The translations under genes were made by a program, and so were the position numbers. Below the pieces are notes generated by a model. That model did no database searches and had not been told where the DNA came from. It saw only the letters and a list, made by a program, of their open reading frames with translations. From an uncultured Clostridia bacterium (GTDB taxonomy: Bacteria; Bacillota; Clostridia; Oscillospirales; Oscillospiraceae), in NCBI GenBank assembly GCA_937892865.1, contig CALBJG010000066.1, positions 1 to 35,815 of the forward strand: a stretch of DNA of 35,815 nucleotides, given 5' to 3'. Position 1 is the stretch's first letter. Every line of letters starts with the position of its first letter. Below, piece after piece: positions 24,005-31,525 of the stretch.

Positions 24005-25192
24005 TTAAACGGGTCTTCCGTCTTTTACAACGCATCTTACATTGTAGGCAGAATCGGTGATCACAAGATCCGCAGCCTTACCGGGGGCAACAGAGCCCTT
24101 TTCTCCTTCAATGCCAATGTGTCTTGCCGGATTGGTGGAGAGCATTTTAGCAGCCGTGACCGGATCCACACCGTAATCCACACAAAGCACCTTAAGCGCT
24201 CTGTCCATGGTGCAGATACTTCCTGCAAAGGAAGTCAGATCCGGCAGTTTTGCCACACCGTCGTCAACGATCATATCGGAGCCGTTCTTTAAACTGCCCA
24301 GTTTGCCACTTTTGGCATCTGTGCAGGCAATGCGGTTGGCATCGGTAATGCCGATGACCTTGTCGGGACCCTTGATCTTCAGGGCAAGCAGCAGACACTT
24401 GTGGGGAATGTGCTTGCCGTCGCAGATCAGTTCCACGGTCACATCGTCATTAAGATAGGTAGCCTCCACAACGCCTGCCGTCACCACCTGATCCCGTTTT
24501 TTATAGGCCGTAGTTGCGTTATAAAAATGGGTCACATGGGAAAAGCCTGCCTCATAACCGGCAACAGCCTCTTCAGCGATCGCATCGGTATGGGCAACGG
24601 CGCAGATGATACCTTTTTCCGTCAGCATCCGCGCAAAGCGGTCAGCGTTCGCAATTTCCGGCGCTGCGTCCCAGCGGATGATCTCCCCTTTGCCCAACTC
24701 CAGAAGCATAGATACCTCATCAAAATCAATGTCCCGAATCAAACTGGCCTTCTGCGCGCCCTTACTCAAGCGATTTGCTTGGGAAAGGTAAGGACCTTCC
24801 AAGTGCAGACCTTTGACAAGATGCGCATAGGGGCTTGTTTTCTTAAACTCGTGATAGGCGCGGATAAAGCCAACAAGTTCTTCCTGTGAAGCTGTCACGG
24901 CTGTAGGCACCATAGTGGTAGTGCCCCGCTTTAAGTGCGCGCAGACCGCAGTTTCAAAGGCATCAACCGTGCCGTCCATAAAGTCCGCGCCGCCGCCGCC
25001 ATGGATATGTACATCCACAAAGCCGGGAAAAACGAATCCACCTTCCGCATCCATCACTTCGCCGGTAAAACCGGCGCAGGGAGCGCCGATTGCCCGGATG
25101 ATGCCATCTTCGATGAGGATGTCCCCAGGCTCTGTTACACATTGGGGCAACACAGCGCGGGCATTGCGGATCAAAAGCATATGTTCACTCAT
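24005..25192 (-). CDS. nagA: N-acetylglucosamine-6-phosphate deacetylase family
   Basis: The 395-residue amidohydrolase has VDVHIHGGGGADFMDG (His62, His64), GLHLEGPYLS (metal Glu), VAHTDA and FSHVTHFYNAT (metal His residues), GITDANRI (catalytic Asp) and the C-terminal NPARHIG with the APGKAADLVI ending, all characteristic of NagA. It removes acetate from an N-acetyl amino-sugar 6-phosphate in the cytosol. The start at ATG 25192 overlaps the nagB-like stop by ATGA; the frame extends to 25225 inside nagB without a ribosome binding site. In this operon the acetylated substrate could be GlcNAc-6-P, GalNAc-6-P or another acetamido compound. Confidence 0.92.
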   Translation of the reverse strand: MSEHMLLIRNARAVLPQCVTEPGDILIEDGIIRAIGAPCAGFTGEVMDAEGGFVFPGFVDVHIHGGGGADFMDGTVDAFETAVCAHLKRGTTTMVPTAVTASQEELVGFIRAYHEFKKTSPYAHLVKGLHLEGPYLSQANRLSKGAQKASLIRDIDFDEVSMLLELGKGEIIRWDAAPEIANADRFARMLTEKGIICAVAHTDAIAEEAVAGYEAGFSHVTHFYNATTAYKKRDQVVTAGVVEATYLNDDVTVELICDGKHIPHKCLLLALKIKGPDKVIGITDANRIACTDAKSGKLGSLKNGSDMIVDDGVAKLPDLTSFAGSICTMDRALKVLCVDYGVDPVTAAKMLSTNPARHIGIEGEKGSVAPGKAADLVITDSAYNVRCVVKDGRPV

Positions 25193-26037
25193 TTGTTGTA
25201 AACCCGGATCTCGGGAATGGGGCACTTGGTGGCTTCAGCGATGGTGTAGATCGTAGCATCGCTATGATTACGGAACAAAGAGCAAGGCACCTTTGCGGTG
25301 ATATCGCCGTGGAGGATCTTACGCAGCGCGCCTGCATTCCAGTCACGAGGCATGATCATAATGATCTTCTTTGCCATATACATTTCCTTTATACCAACGG
25401 TAATGCAATACTCGGGAATTGCATCCAGATCTGCGCCGCAGTTCATGTAAGCATTGATCGTTTTGGTCTCGCGGCTGATCTTCAGCACGCGGGTAGCGCG
25501 GTTCAGGAATTCCTCGTTGGAAACTTCCTCGCCGGGCTCCGGGGGCTCATTGAAGGCATAGTGTCCGTTGATGCCGACACCGCCGAATACCATATCCAAC
25601 TTGCCGTATTTTTCAATGATCTCCATGACCTTGCCCTCGTTGCCGGGCTCGGGGAAGATCCGGTTTTCAGGCAAAACATTCAACTCTTCGTCCACGACAT
25701 CGTAGAAGATCCGGTTCATACCGCCGCGGAAGGACAGGGGATCGTTAATGTCGATGTAGGTGTTTTCGTCAGCAAGGTACTCATCCATGTTGATGAACAC
25801 ACAGTTCTTCAGAGAGATTCTGTACTTATTAACCAGTTCGGCAATCCGGAAGTAGGGTCCGAGAGGGCCATAGGGTACGACCATAACGGTGGGCTCACCC
25901 TTTTTGTTGTTCTCCATAATGGTCTCCAAAACTTCGATGGCGACCTTCCAGTAGATGTCAACCTCAGTGCTGGAAACATTCAGCTTGATGCTGGAGCCCT
26001 TTCCCAGTTCTTCCGGCGGCAGCAGATTGTAATGCAT
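25189..26037 (-). CDS. Glucosamine-6-phosphate deaminase/isomerase (NagB) homologue with altered catalytic Asp
   Basis: The 282-residue product has the NagB fold signatures INMDEYLADENTYID (Asp85) and GGVGINGHYAFNEPPEP (His159, Glu164). In characterised deaminases the second motif is DGHxxFNEP; here the Asp is Asn157 (NGH). That Asp helps His in ring opening, so activity or substrate may differ. The start is ATG 26037 with AAAGGAAG upstream; the frame continues to 26091 without a ribosome binding site. It is the first gene of the ten-gene operon, divergent from an AraC gene, with a TATAAT on the minus strand at 26095-26090 but a poor -35, which suggests activation by that regulator. Confidence 0.88.
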   Translation of the reverse strand: MHYNLLPPEELGKGSSIKLNVSSTEVDIYWKVAIEVLETIMENNKKGEPTVMVVPYGPLGPYFRIAELVNKYRISLKNCVFINMDEYLADENTYIDINDPLSFRGGMNRIFYDVVDEELNVLPENRIFPEPGNEGKVMEIIEKYGKLDMVFGGVGINGHYAFNEPPEPGEEVSNEEFLNRATRVLKISRETKTINAYMNCGADLDAIPEYCITVGIKEMYMAKKIIMIMPRDWNAGALRKILHGDITAKVPCSLFRNHSDATIYTIAEATKCPIPEIRVYNK

Positions 26038-26135
26038 ATGTATCTTCCTTTCAAAATAAATCTTTTTAATTGGACAATAGGCTGTTTTCATTATACTATA
26101 CCAGTCTGTGGCGATACATAGCCTAATTTGCTGAT

Positions 26136-26157
26136 TAATAGCATTTTCCTGCTATTA
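26136..26157. promoter_or_regulatory. Inverted repeat in the nagB-araC divergent region
   Basis: TAATAGCA (26136-26143) and TGCTATTA (26150-26157) are exact complements separated by 6 nt. They lie between the minus-strand -10 of the nagB operon and the plus-strand promoter of the AraC gene. This is a candidate operator; no protein assignment can be made from sequence. Confidence 0.45.
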
Positions 26158-26169
26158 TTAACGAAACAG

Positions 26170-26198
26170 TTGACAAACCGGCACAAAGCTTTTACCAT
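26170..26198 (+). promoter_or_regulatory. Promoter of the AraC gene at 26229
   Basis: Perfect TTGACA (26170-26175), 17-nt spacer, TACCAT (26193-26198, 4/6). The start codon is 30 nt downstream. Confidence 0.55.
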
Positions 26199-26228
26199 AA
26201 AATCAAAGCTTCCTGCAAGGAGAAAAAC

Positions 26229-27038
26229 ATGATTATTTCAACAGAAAAACGATCCGATGCCTATTTGGAACTCAACAGCTGCGGACGGCAGTTTCTGACC
26301 GGCCGCGACTATAAGATGATCCGGGAAAATGGACGGGTGGATTATCACATTCTCTACATTGAAAAAGGTGCCTGCACCATCGAGCTGGAGGGCAAGGAAA
26401 AAACAGTTACAGCGGGAAATATTATTTTATTCAAGCCTTATGAGAAGCAGGTTTACGGCTTCAAGGCCGATGATGATTCCATTTCCTGTTACATTCATTT
26501 CAGTGGTACCGCATGCGAAGAGCTGCTTGGAAAATTTGGCCTGTTAGACAAGCGTGTGACCTATATCGGTACGAATAATACCCTTGAGCACATCTTTTCG
26601 GAAATGGAAAATACGTATCTTCTCAAGCCTCCATATTACACGGAAACCTGCGCTGCGCTGCTGCTTCACTTTCTTGCTGCCGCAGGTCGGCAGAAGCAAT
26701 ACGAAATGCAGGAGATCAACATCCGTTCCCGGAAAATTATTGACAATGTATGTAAGCACATGCATACCCACTATGATCAGAATTTCAACCTTGCTTTCTA
26801 TGCCAAGATGTGCCACCTAAGTGTCAGTCGCTTTGCCCACATATTCAAGGAGCACACAGGCCATACTCCGAAGGCCTATATGCTGAATGTAAAAATATCT
26901 ATTGCGAAGAAATTGCTCACATCCACAGACCTGTCCATCACCGATATCGCCGGTATCATCGGTATTGACGATGCCAACTATTTCAGCCGTATGATCCGCA
27001 AACACACCGGACACTCCCCAAAGCATTTCCGCAGCTGA
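26229..27038 (+). CDS. AraC family regulator, divergent from the ten-gene operon
   Basis: The 269-residue product has an N-terminal sensing domain (DYHILYIEKGACTIELEGKE, then AGNIILFKPYEKQVYGF) and a C-terminal AraC domain (LAFYAKMCHLSVSRFAHIFK, HTGHTPKAYML, SITDIAGIIGIDDANYFSRM and HSPKHFRS). It should activate or repress in response to a sugar ligand. The ATG at 26229 follows AAGGAG. The shared 191-bp divergent region with the nagB-like gene makes that operon its most likely target. The gene ends at 27038, ahead of pseudogene debris and the shared hairpin terminator at 27332. Confidence 0.93.
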   Translation: MIISTEKRSDAYLELNSCGRQFLTGRDYKMIRENGRVDYHILYIEKGACTIELEGKEKTVTAGNIILFKPYEKQVYGFKADDDSISCYIHFSGTACEELLGKFGLLDKRVTYIGTNNTLEHIFSEMENTYLLKPPYYTETCAALLLHFLAAAGRQKQYEMQEINIRSRKIIDNVCKHMHTHYDQNFNLAFYAKMCHLSVSRFAHIFKEHTGHTPKAYMLNVKISIAKKLLTSTDLSITDIAGIIGIDDANYFSRMIRKHTGHSPKHFRS

Positions 27039-27088
27039 AAAAAGTACCGTGGTTTACGAAGAATCGCGGTGTATTAGATTATTTCTTC

Positions 27089-27187
27089 TTAGTATGGGTA
27101 ACAAAGATTGCTATCCTCGGCAGGATATGTGGGGATCCGGTACAGGGCGCCAAACACACTGGCACCGATTCCAACGATCTTTGACAC
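27089..27187 (-). pseudogene. Remnant of a second PfkB kinase gene (N-terminus only)
   Basis: Read on the minus strand from GTG 27187: VSKIVGIGASVFGALYRIP, then TYPAEDSNL and a stop at 27089. This aligns with the first residues of the intact PfkB kinase at 22255-23169 (VVGIGAAVFDILMTMDSFPPEDTKL). Only about 28 codons survive. It follows directly on the aldolase remnant at 27191-27322, in the same order as the intact pair. Confidence 0.72.
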
Positions 27188-27190
27188 CGT

Positions 27191-27322
27191 TTACGCCTTT
27201 CCTTCCGCGCCGGTGAGGCGAATCTTGTTCACTGCCAAAACCTTGACACTTTCGATGGCTGTCTTCATGAATACATCCACCGCCAAACTTCTGCTGGGAT
27301 CGCCCAAAGCGGCCTTGGTGCG
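27191..27322 (-). pseudogene. Remnant of a second class II aldolase gene (C-terminus only)
   Basis: Read on the minus strand, 43 codons end AVNKIRLTGAEGKA and TAA at 27191, preceded by SLAVDVFMKTAIESVKV. This resembles the last helix of class II aldolases (compare KIKLLGADKK at the end of the intact gene). The 5' part is missing, cut where the hairpin copy 3 region begins at about 27323. The bases from 27039 to 27088 show nothing else recognisable. Confidence 0.68.
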
Positions 27323-27331
27323 AATAAAAAT

Positions 27332-27361
27332 ATGCCTTCTGCGAGTTTTCGCAGAAGGCAT
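27332..27361. terminator. Hairpin copy 3, bidirectional terminator between convergent AraC genes
   Basis: Perfect 13-bp stem ATGCCTTCTGCGA / TCGCAGAAGGCAT with a 4-nt loop, T-rich on both strands outside the stem. It has the same stem as in the dispersed repeat copies at 2195 and 15699, but the roughly 100-bp left part of the repeat is absent here. It abuts the cut end of the aldolase remnant. Confidence 0.82.
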
Positions 27362-27386
27362 TTTCTATAATTTGTCGACGGTATTT

Positions 27387-28178
27387 TTAATTTTGTCGAG
27401 TATTTCTGCGGTAAGCACCGGGTGTGCAGTTAGCAGATTGCTTAAACATTGTTTTAAAATGAGAAACGGAACCAAAACCGCAGGATGAGGCGATAAGGTC
27501 TATATTTTGATTTGTTTCGGATAATAATTTTTTTGCATATTCCAGACGAACAGCAGTTAACCATTGATGGGGCGTTTGACCCAGATCTTGTTTGAAAAGC
27601 CGCAGCATATGCAGGCGCGAGTAGCCGGCTACGGAAGCAAGCGTTTCCAAGGTGATCTTTTCGCAGAAATGCTGCTGCATATATTCCATGCACAAGCGCA
27701 CGGCGCTGCTGTATTTGTCTGCAGTGTACTGGATTTCATGAAGGGATGCCAGCAGCGAAAGAAGAAGTGCGTTTTGCTGCAATGGCGCCGTTACTTGTGT
27801 GGAAAGGTGCGCTTTTAGCAATGCTTCAAAAAGATCTTGCAGATTGCCGCTTGTTGAAATATAGGAAGAGATGTTTTCCAAAATCTGGTTGCGGTATAGG
27901 GTTCTTTCCTCACCAAAATCAAAGTAAACCGTAATACAGCGATAATCCGGCGTGCTGTATAGTACGGTCCCCGGTTTGGTAAATCGAATGCCGCCTCTGG
28001 AAATGGGATACTCTGTTCCCTGGATGTTGACAGTACCTGTACCGTCTAAATAAAAGCCTAATTCATAGGTATCGGATGTTCTCTTTTTGATTTGGTGATG
28101 AACAAGTCTGGTGTCATATTGCCGAACAAGCAGGATCCGGGGCAACATCAGTTTTACTGGCAATTCTGAAACGCGCAT
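27387..28178 (-). CDS. AraC family regulator of the hexuronate operon
   Basis: The 263-residue product has a cupin-like N-terminus (SDTYELGFYLDGTGTVNIQG, YPISRGGIRFTKPG) and an AraC domain from about residue 165 (LASVAGYSRLHMLRLFKQD, TPHQWLTAVRLEYAKKLLS, LIASSCGFGSVSHFKTMFKQ, CTPGAYRR). The start is ATG 28178 behind AAGGAG; the frame extends to 28223 without a ribosome binding site. It is divergent from uxaC, with interleaved promoters (28230-28272), so it most likely controls the uronate genes in response to a uronate or an intermediate. Confidence 0.93.
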   Translation of the reverse strand: MRVSELPVKLMLPRILLVRQYDTRLVHHQIKKRTSDTYELGFYLDGTGTVNIQGTEYPISRGGIRFTKPGTVLYSTPDYRCITVYFDFGEERTLYRNQILENISSYISTSGNLQDLFEALLKAHLSTQVTAPLQQNALLLSLLASLHEIQYTADKYSSAVRLCMEYMQQHFCEKITLETLASVAGYSRLHMLRLFKQDLGQTPHQWLTAVRLEYAKKLLSETNQNIDLIASSCGFGSVSHFKTMFKQSANCTPGAYRRNTRQN

Positions 28179-28229
28179 AAAACCAACTCCTTGTGTAAAC
28201 AAACCGCACTTTTTTGTATACAATGAGGA

Positions 28230-28258
28230 TTTACCATAATTCTATTATGATATATGAT
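28230..28258 (+). promoter_or_regulatory. Promoter of the uxaC operon
   Basis: TTTACC (28230-28235), 17-nt spacer, TATGAT (28253-28258). It overlaps the opposite promoter of the AraC gene. The palindrome TTGTATACAA at 28214-28223 just upstream is a candidate regulator site. Confidence 0.6.
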
Positions 28259-28272
28259 TATATAAAAGTCAA
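28244..28272 (-). promoter_or_regulatory. Promoter of the AraC gene at 27387-28178
   Basis: Minus strand: TTGACT (28272-28267), 17-nt spacer, CATAAT (28249-28244). Because it overlaps the uxaC promoter, the two polymerases would compete. Confidence 0.65.
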
Positions 28273-28307
28273 TATTTAACGAAAAATCAAGACAACAGAG
28301 GTGTGTA

Positions 28308-29657
28308 ATGAATCCGAACTTTTTGTTAACTTCTAAATTAGCACAGAGTCTTTATCATACCTGCGCAAAAGATCTTCCCATCATCGATTATCACAATCAT
28401 CTTCCGCTGGAAGTACTGACAGAAGAAAAGACTCGATGGAATATAACGCAGCTTTGGATTCAGCCGGACCCTTACAAGCACCGGGCAATGCGCATCCTTG
28501 GAACAGAAGAACGGCTGATTACCGGTGAAAGTTCTGACTATGAAAAGTTCCGGGCGTGGTATGCCTGCCTTCCCCGGTTGTTAGGAAACCCCTTGTTCGA
28601 CTGGTCTTGCATGGAAGTAAAGCAAGTGTTCGGTTATGATCTGTTGCCTTTCGAAGCCCCTGAGGCGGTATGGGAAAAGTTGAATCAGGCTGCAGAGAAA
28701 CTGTCTGGCAAAGATGTTTTGAAGAAATTTGCCATCGAATACAATGCGCCTTGCGCAAGCCTGTGCTGCGATCTGGATGCGTTTCGTCCCGCTGACGGAA
28801 TTTGTCCTTCTTTGCGAGGCGATGATCTGCTTTTGCCTGCTGCTGCGTATATTGGTAAGTTGATGCAACTAACCGGTAAGCGGGTCGATACTTTGGAAGA
28901 TTATCTGTCTGCAATTGATTTGCGGTTGGACGCTTTTTACCGCGCAGGCTGCCGTTTTGCAGACCACGCGCTGGATAACGGTTTTACATATGTACCGGAC
29001 GACGGCGGTAACAAGCAACGCTTTGCAGCCTTGCTTCAGGGACAACTTGTGGAGCAAACAGATCGCAACCAACTTAGTTGCTATATTTTGACAGCTTTGA
29101 TATCCCAATATGCCCGGGTAGGGTTTACCGTGCAACTGCACATCGGCGCGCAGCGAACGACCAGCACACGGTTGCGCTGCCTTGCCGGTCCTGCCGGCGG
29201 CTATGCGGCCATCGGCAACTCGGCAGATGTGTGTAGTTTGACAGCGCTTTTGGATGCGGTGGAGCAAAAGGATTTCGGTTTGCCACAAATATTGCTGTTT
29301 CCGCTTAATCCTGCAGATAATGCGGTAATGGCGAATCTTTCCGGATCTTATTCCAAGGACGGTTGTGAGGCAGTGGTCAGCCAAGGTCCCGCCTGGTGGT
29401 GGTGCGATCACTACCAGGGGATTACCGATATGCTGGATACCTTTGCTTCCCACAGCGTTCTTTCTGCCTTTGTGGGCATGACAACGGATTCCAGAAGCCT
29501 TTTGTCCTTTGTGCGGCACGATTATTTTCGTCGGGTCTTATGTCAATGGATCGCAGACAAAGTTGTCTGCGGCAGACTACCGCATGACGAGATTTTGCTT
29601 CGGGATCTGATCCGGCGCATTTGCTACGAAAATGCGAAGAAAAGATTGGAGAAATGA
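28308..29657 (+). CDS. uxaC: Glucuronate (uronate) isomerase
   Basis: The 449-residue product has the UxaC metal motif IDYHNHLPLE (His29, His31), QLHIGAQRTTSTR, GPAWWWCDHYQGI and GMTTDSRSLLSF, with near-typical length (about 465). It converts D-glucuronate to D-fructuronate and/or D-galacturonate to D-tagaturonate in the cytosol, the first step of the Ashwell pathway. The ATG at 28308 follows GAGGTG. It is the first gene of the operon with an SDR reductase, mannonate dehydratase and GH39. The downstream enzymes fit the glucuronate branch. Confidence 0.96.
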   Translation: MNPNFLLTSKLAQSLYHTCAKDLPIIDYHNHLPLEVLTEEKTRWNITQLWIQPDPYKHRAMRILGTEERLITGESSDYEKFRAWYACLPRLLGNPLFDWSCMEVKQVFGYDLLPFEAPEAVWEKLNQAAEKLSGKDVLKKFAIEYNAPCASLCCDLDAFRPADGICPSLRGDDLLLPAAAYIGKLMQLTGKRVDTLEDYLSAIDLRLDAFYRAGCRFADHALDNGFTYVPDDGGNKQRFAALLQGQLVEQTDRNQLSCYILTALISQYARVGFTVQLHIGAQRTTSTRLRCLAGPAGGYAAIGNSADVCSLTALLDAVEQKDFGLPQILLFPLNPADNAVMANLSGSYSKDGCEAVVSQGPAWWWCDHYQGITDMLDTFASHSVLSAFVGMTTDSRSLLSFVRHDYFRRVLCQWIADKVVCGRLPHDEILLRDLIRRICYENAKKRLEK

Positions 29658-29679
29658 TAACTTTGTAAGAGGTGTTCAA

Positions 29680-30528
29680 ATGGATAACTATTTTGAAAAT
29701 AAAGTTGCGGTGGTCACCGGCGCAGGCGGAACGATTTGCTCTGCGGTGTCTATCGATCTGGCGCAGCGTGGGGCAAAAGTGGTTTTGGTAGGCAGAACGG
29801 CCTCCAAACTGGAAAAGACAGCCGATGCCATCCGTGCCGCCGGCGGCACTTGTATGATCCTGACCTGCGATGTCACGGATGAGGCGGCTGTGGAAGCCGT
29901 AGCAGAAGCGGTCTATCATGAATACGGTGTTTGCCACTACCTGATCAACGGCGCAGGCGGCAACCAAACCGCCGCGATGCCCAGTATCACGCAGTTTGAT
30001 CCCAGAGAATTGGAAGATGACAAGCCGGAGGGATTGAAGGGCTTTTATAACATCGATATGGACGCCTTCGAAAGCGTAATTTTGACCAACACTATGGGTT
30101 CTGTAATTCCTCTTCGTGTCTTTGCCAAGCGTATGGCAAAAAACGGTGGGGGAAGTGTTATCAACTTTGCCTCTATGAATAGTTATTGCCCGCTCACACG
30201 GTGCTTTGCCTATGCTATGAGCAAAGCGGCAGTGGTGAATATGACCCAGTCTTTTGCCGCTTATTTTGCGCCGGCAAATATTCGCATTAATGCCATTGCC
30301 CCCGGTTTTATTGCCAATGAGCGGAGCAAGCAGTATTTAGGAACTGTTGAGGAAGGGTTGACCGCCCGTGGCGAAAGTGTTATCGCCCACACCCCCACGC
30401 GCCGTTTTGGTCAGGCGGGGGATATCTGCGGAACAGTGCGCTATCTGCTGGATGATCGGGCTTCCGGATTTGTAACCGGCGTTACAGTGCCGGTAGATGG
30501 CGGCTTCCTGACGCTCAGCGGTGTCTGA
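29680..30528 (+). CDS. SDR oxidoreductase, probable D-fructuronate reductase/D-mannonate oxidoreductase
   Basis: The 282-residue short-chain dehydrogenase has VAVVTGAGGTICSAVSIDLA (NAD loop, with Cys where the third Gly is usual), NGAGGN, the Ser in FASMNS, the YAMSK catalytic Tyr/Lys, and INAIAPGFIANERSKQ. It sits between uxaC and uxuA, so by position it supplies the fructuronate-to-mannonate step normally done by UxuB of another dehydrogenase family. The ATG at 29680 has GAGGTG upstream; the frame extends to 29632 inside uxaC. The substrate assignment is inference from context and from similar SDRs in gut Firmicutes. Confidence 0.88.
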   Translation: MDNYFENKVAVVTGAGGTICSAVSIDLAQRGAKVVLVGRTASKLEKTADAIRAAGGTCMILTCDVTDEAAVEAVAEAVYHEYGVCHYLINGAGGNQTAAMPSITQFDPRELEDDKPEGLKGFYNIDMDAFESVILTNTMGSVIPLRVFAKRMAKNGGGSVINFASMNSYCPLTRCFAYAMSKAAVVNMTQSFAAYFAPANIRINAIAPGFIANERSKQYLGTVEEGLTARGESVIAHTPTRRFGQAGDICGTVRYLLDDRASGFVTGVTVPVDGGFLTLSGV

Positions 30529-30543
30529 CAGAGGGAAACAGAT

Positions 30544-31485
30544 ATGCTTTTAACAGATTATTTTCGTTATCCTGAAGATGCCACCTGGAATATTGCCAGG
30601 CAGTGCGGCGTGGAACATGGTGTGATCCGCTTGCCGGAGACCGCTGATTTTGACCTGACCGACAAGACCCATTGGCAGACCGTTTACGGCGCCTTTAAGC
30701 AAGCCGGCATTACCCCGGTGCTCGTTGAACCGATGCCTAACGAAGTCCACGATCATATCAAAGCCGGAGACGCGCAGCGGGACGCATCCATTGAAAAGGT
30801 CATCAAGATGCTACCCATTATGGACGAACTGGATATCCGCTGCATTTGCTTTAACTTTATGGCGCATATCGGCTGGCTGCGAACTGCCAATGATATTCCC
30901 GAAAGAGGCGGCGCAAAAGTTACCGGATTTGACATCAAAAATTTTCAGCCTACCGGCGCAACTATCACCAAGAAAGAACTGTGGGACAATTACACCTACT
31001 TTATAAAAGCAGTTTTGCCCTATTGTGAAAAGCACGGTATACGCTTGGCGTTGCATCCAGACGATCCACCCCGGGATCTGGGCGGTGTGGAACGGATCAT
31101 GACCAGCGCAGACAATATAGACCGTGCCATCAACGGCATCGTAAAAAGCGATTGCCTGGGTATTACTATGTGCCAGGCTACCTATCACATTATGGGCGAG
31201 GATCTTTTTGCGGTAATTCCCAGATTCGCAGACAAGACATTCTTCGTCCATTTCCGCAACACCACCGGAAATTTGGACAATTACCGGGAAACTTACCACG
31301 ATAACGGCGAACTGGACATGGCCGCCCTTATGAAACTGTATCATAAATGTGGGGTAGATGTACCGATTCGGGTGGATCATGTTCCCACAATGCCCAGCGA
31401 GCGTATGGTCAATCAAGGCTATGACGCATTGGGCAGATACTTTGCCATCGGTTACCTGAAAGGCATTCTCCAATCTGTTGGCTGA
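30544..31485 (+). CDS. uxuA: D-mannonate dehydratase
   Basis: The 313-residue TIM-barrel protein has RLALHPDDPPRDLGGVERIM, GITMCQATYHIMG, FFVHFRNTTG, ETYHDNGELDM and RVDHVPTM, all UxuA metal-site motifs. It converts D-mannonate to 2-keto-3-deoxy-D-gluconate. It is somewhat shorter than E. coli UxuA (394). It starts 15 nt after the SDR gene with GAGGG upstream. No KDG kinase or KDPG aldolase follows, so the last steps must be encoded elsewhere. Confidence 0.95.
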   Translation: MLLTDYFRYPEDATWNIARQCGVEHGVIRLPETADFDLTDKTHWQTVYGAFKQAGITPVLVEPMPNEVHDHIKAGDAQRDASIEKVIKMLPIMDELDIRCICFNFMAHIGWLRTANDIPERGGAKVTGFDIKNFQPTGATITKKELWDNYTYFIKAVLPYCEKHGIRLALHPDDPPRDLGGVERIMTSADNIDRAINGIVKSDCLGITMCQATYHIMGEDLFAVIPRFADKTFFVHFRNTTGNLDNYRETYHDNGELDMAALMKLYHKCGVDVPIRVDHVPTMPSERMVNQGYDALGRYFAIGYLKGILQSVG

Positions 31486-31525
31486 GAATGCACAGACAAT
31501 CTGATAAATGTTAGGAGTACAGACT

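Noticed and set aside
27039..27386. Integron, phage attachment site or insertion sequence in the gap between AraC genes
   Set aside because: No integrase, transposase or terminal repeats; the content is explained by aldolase and PfkB remnants plus the terminator hairpin.
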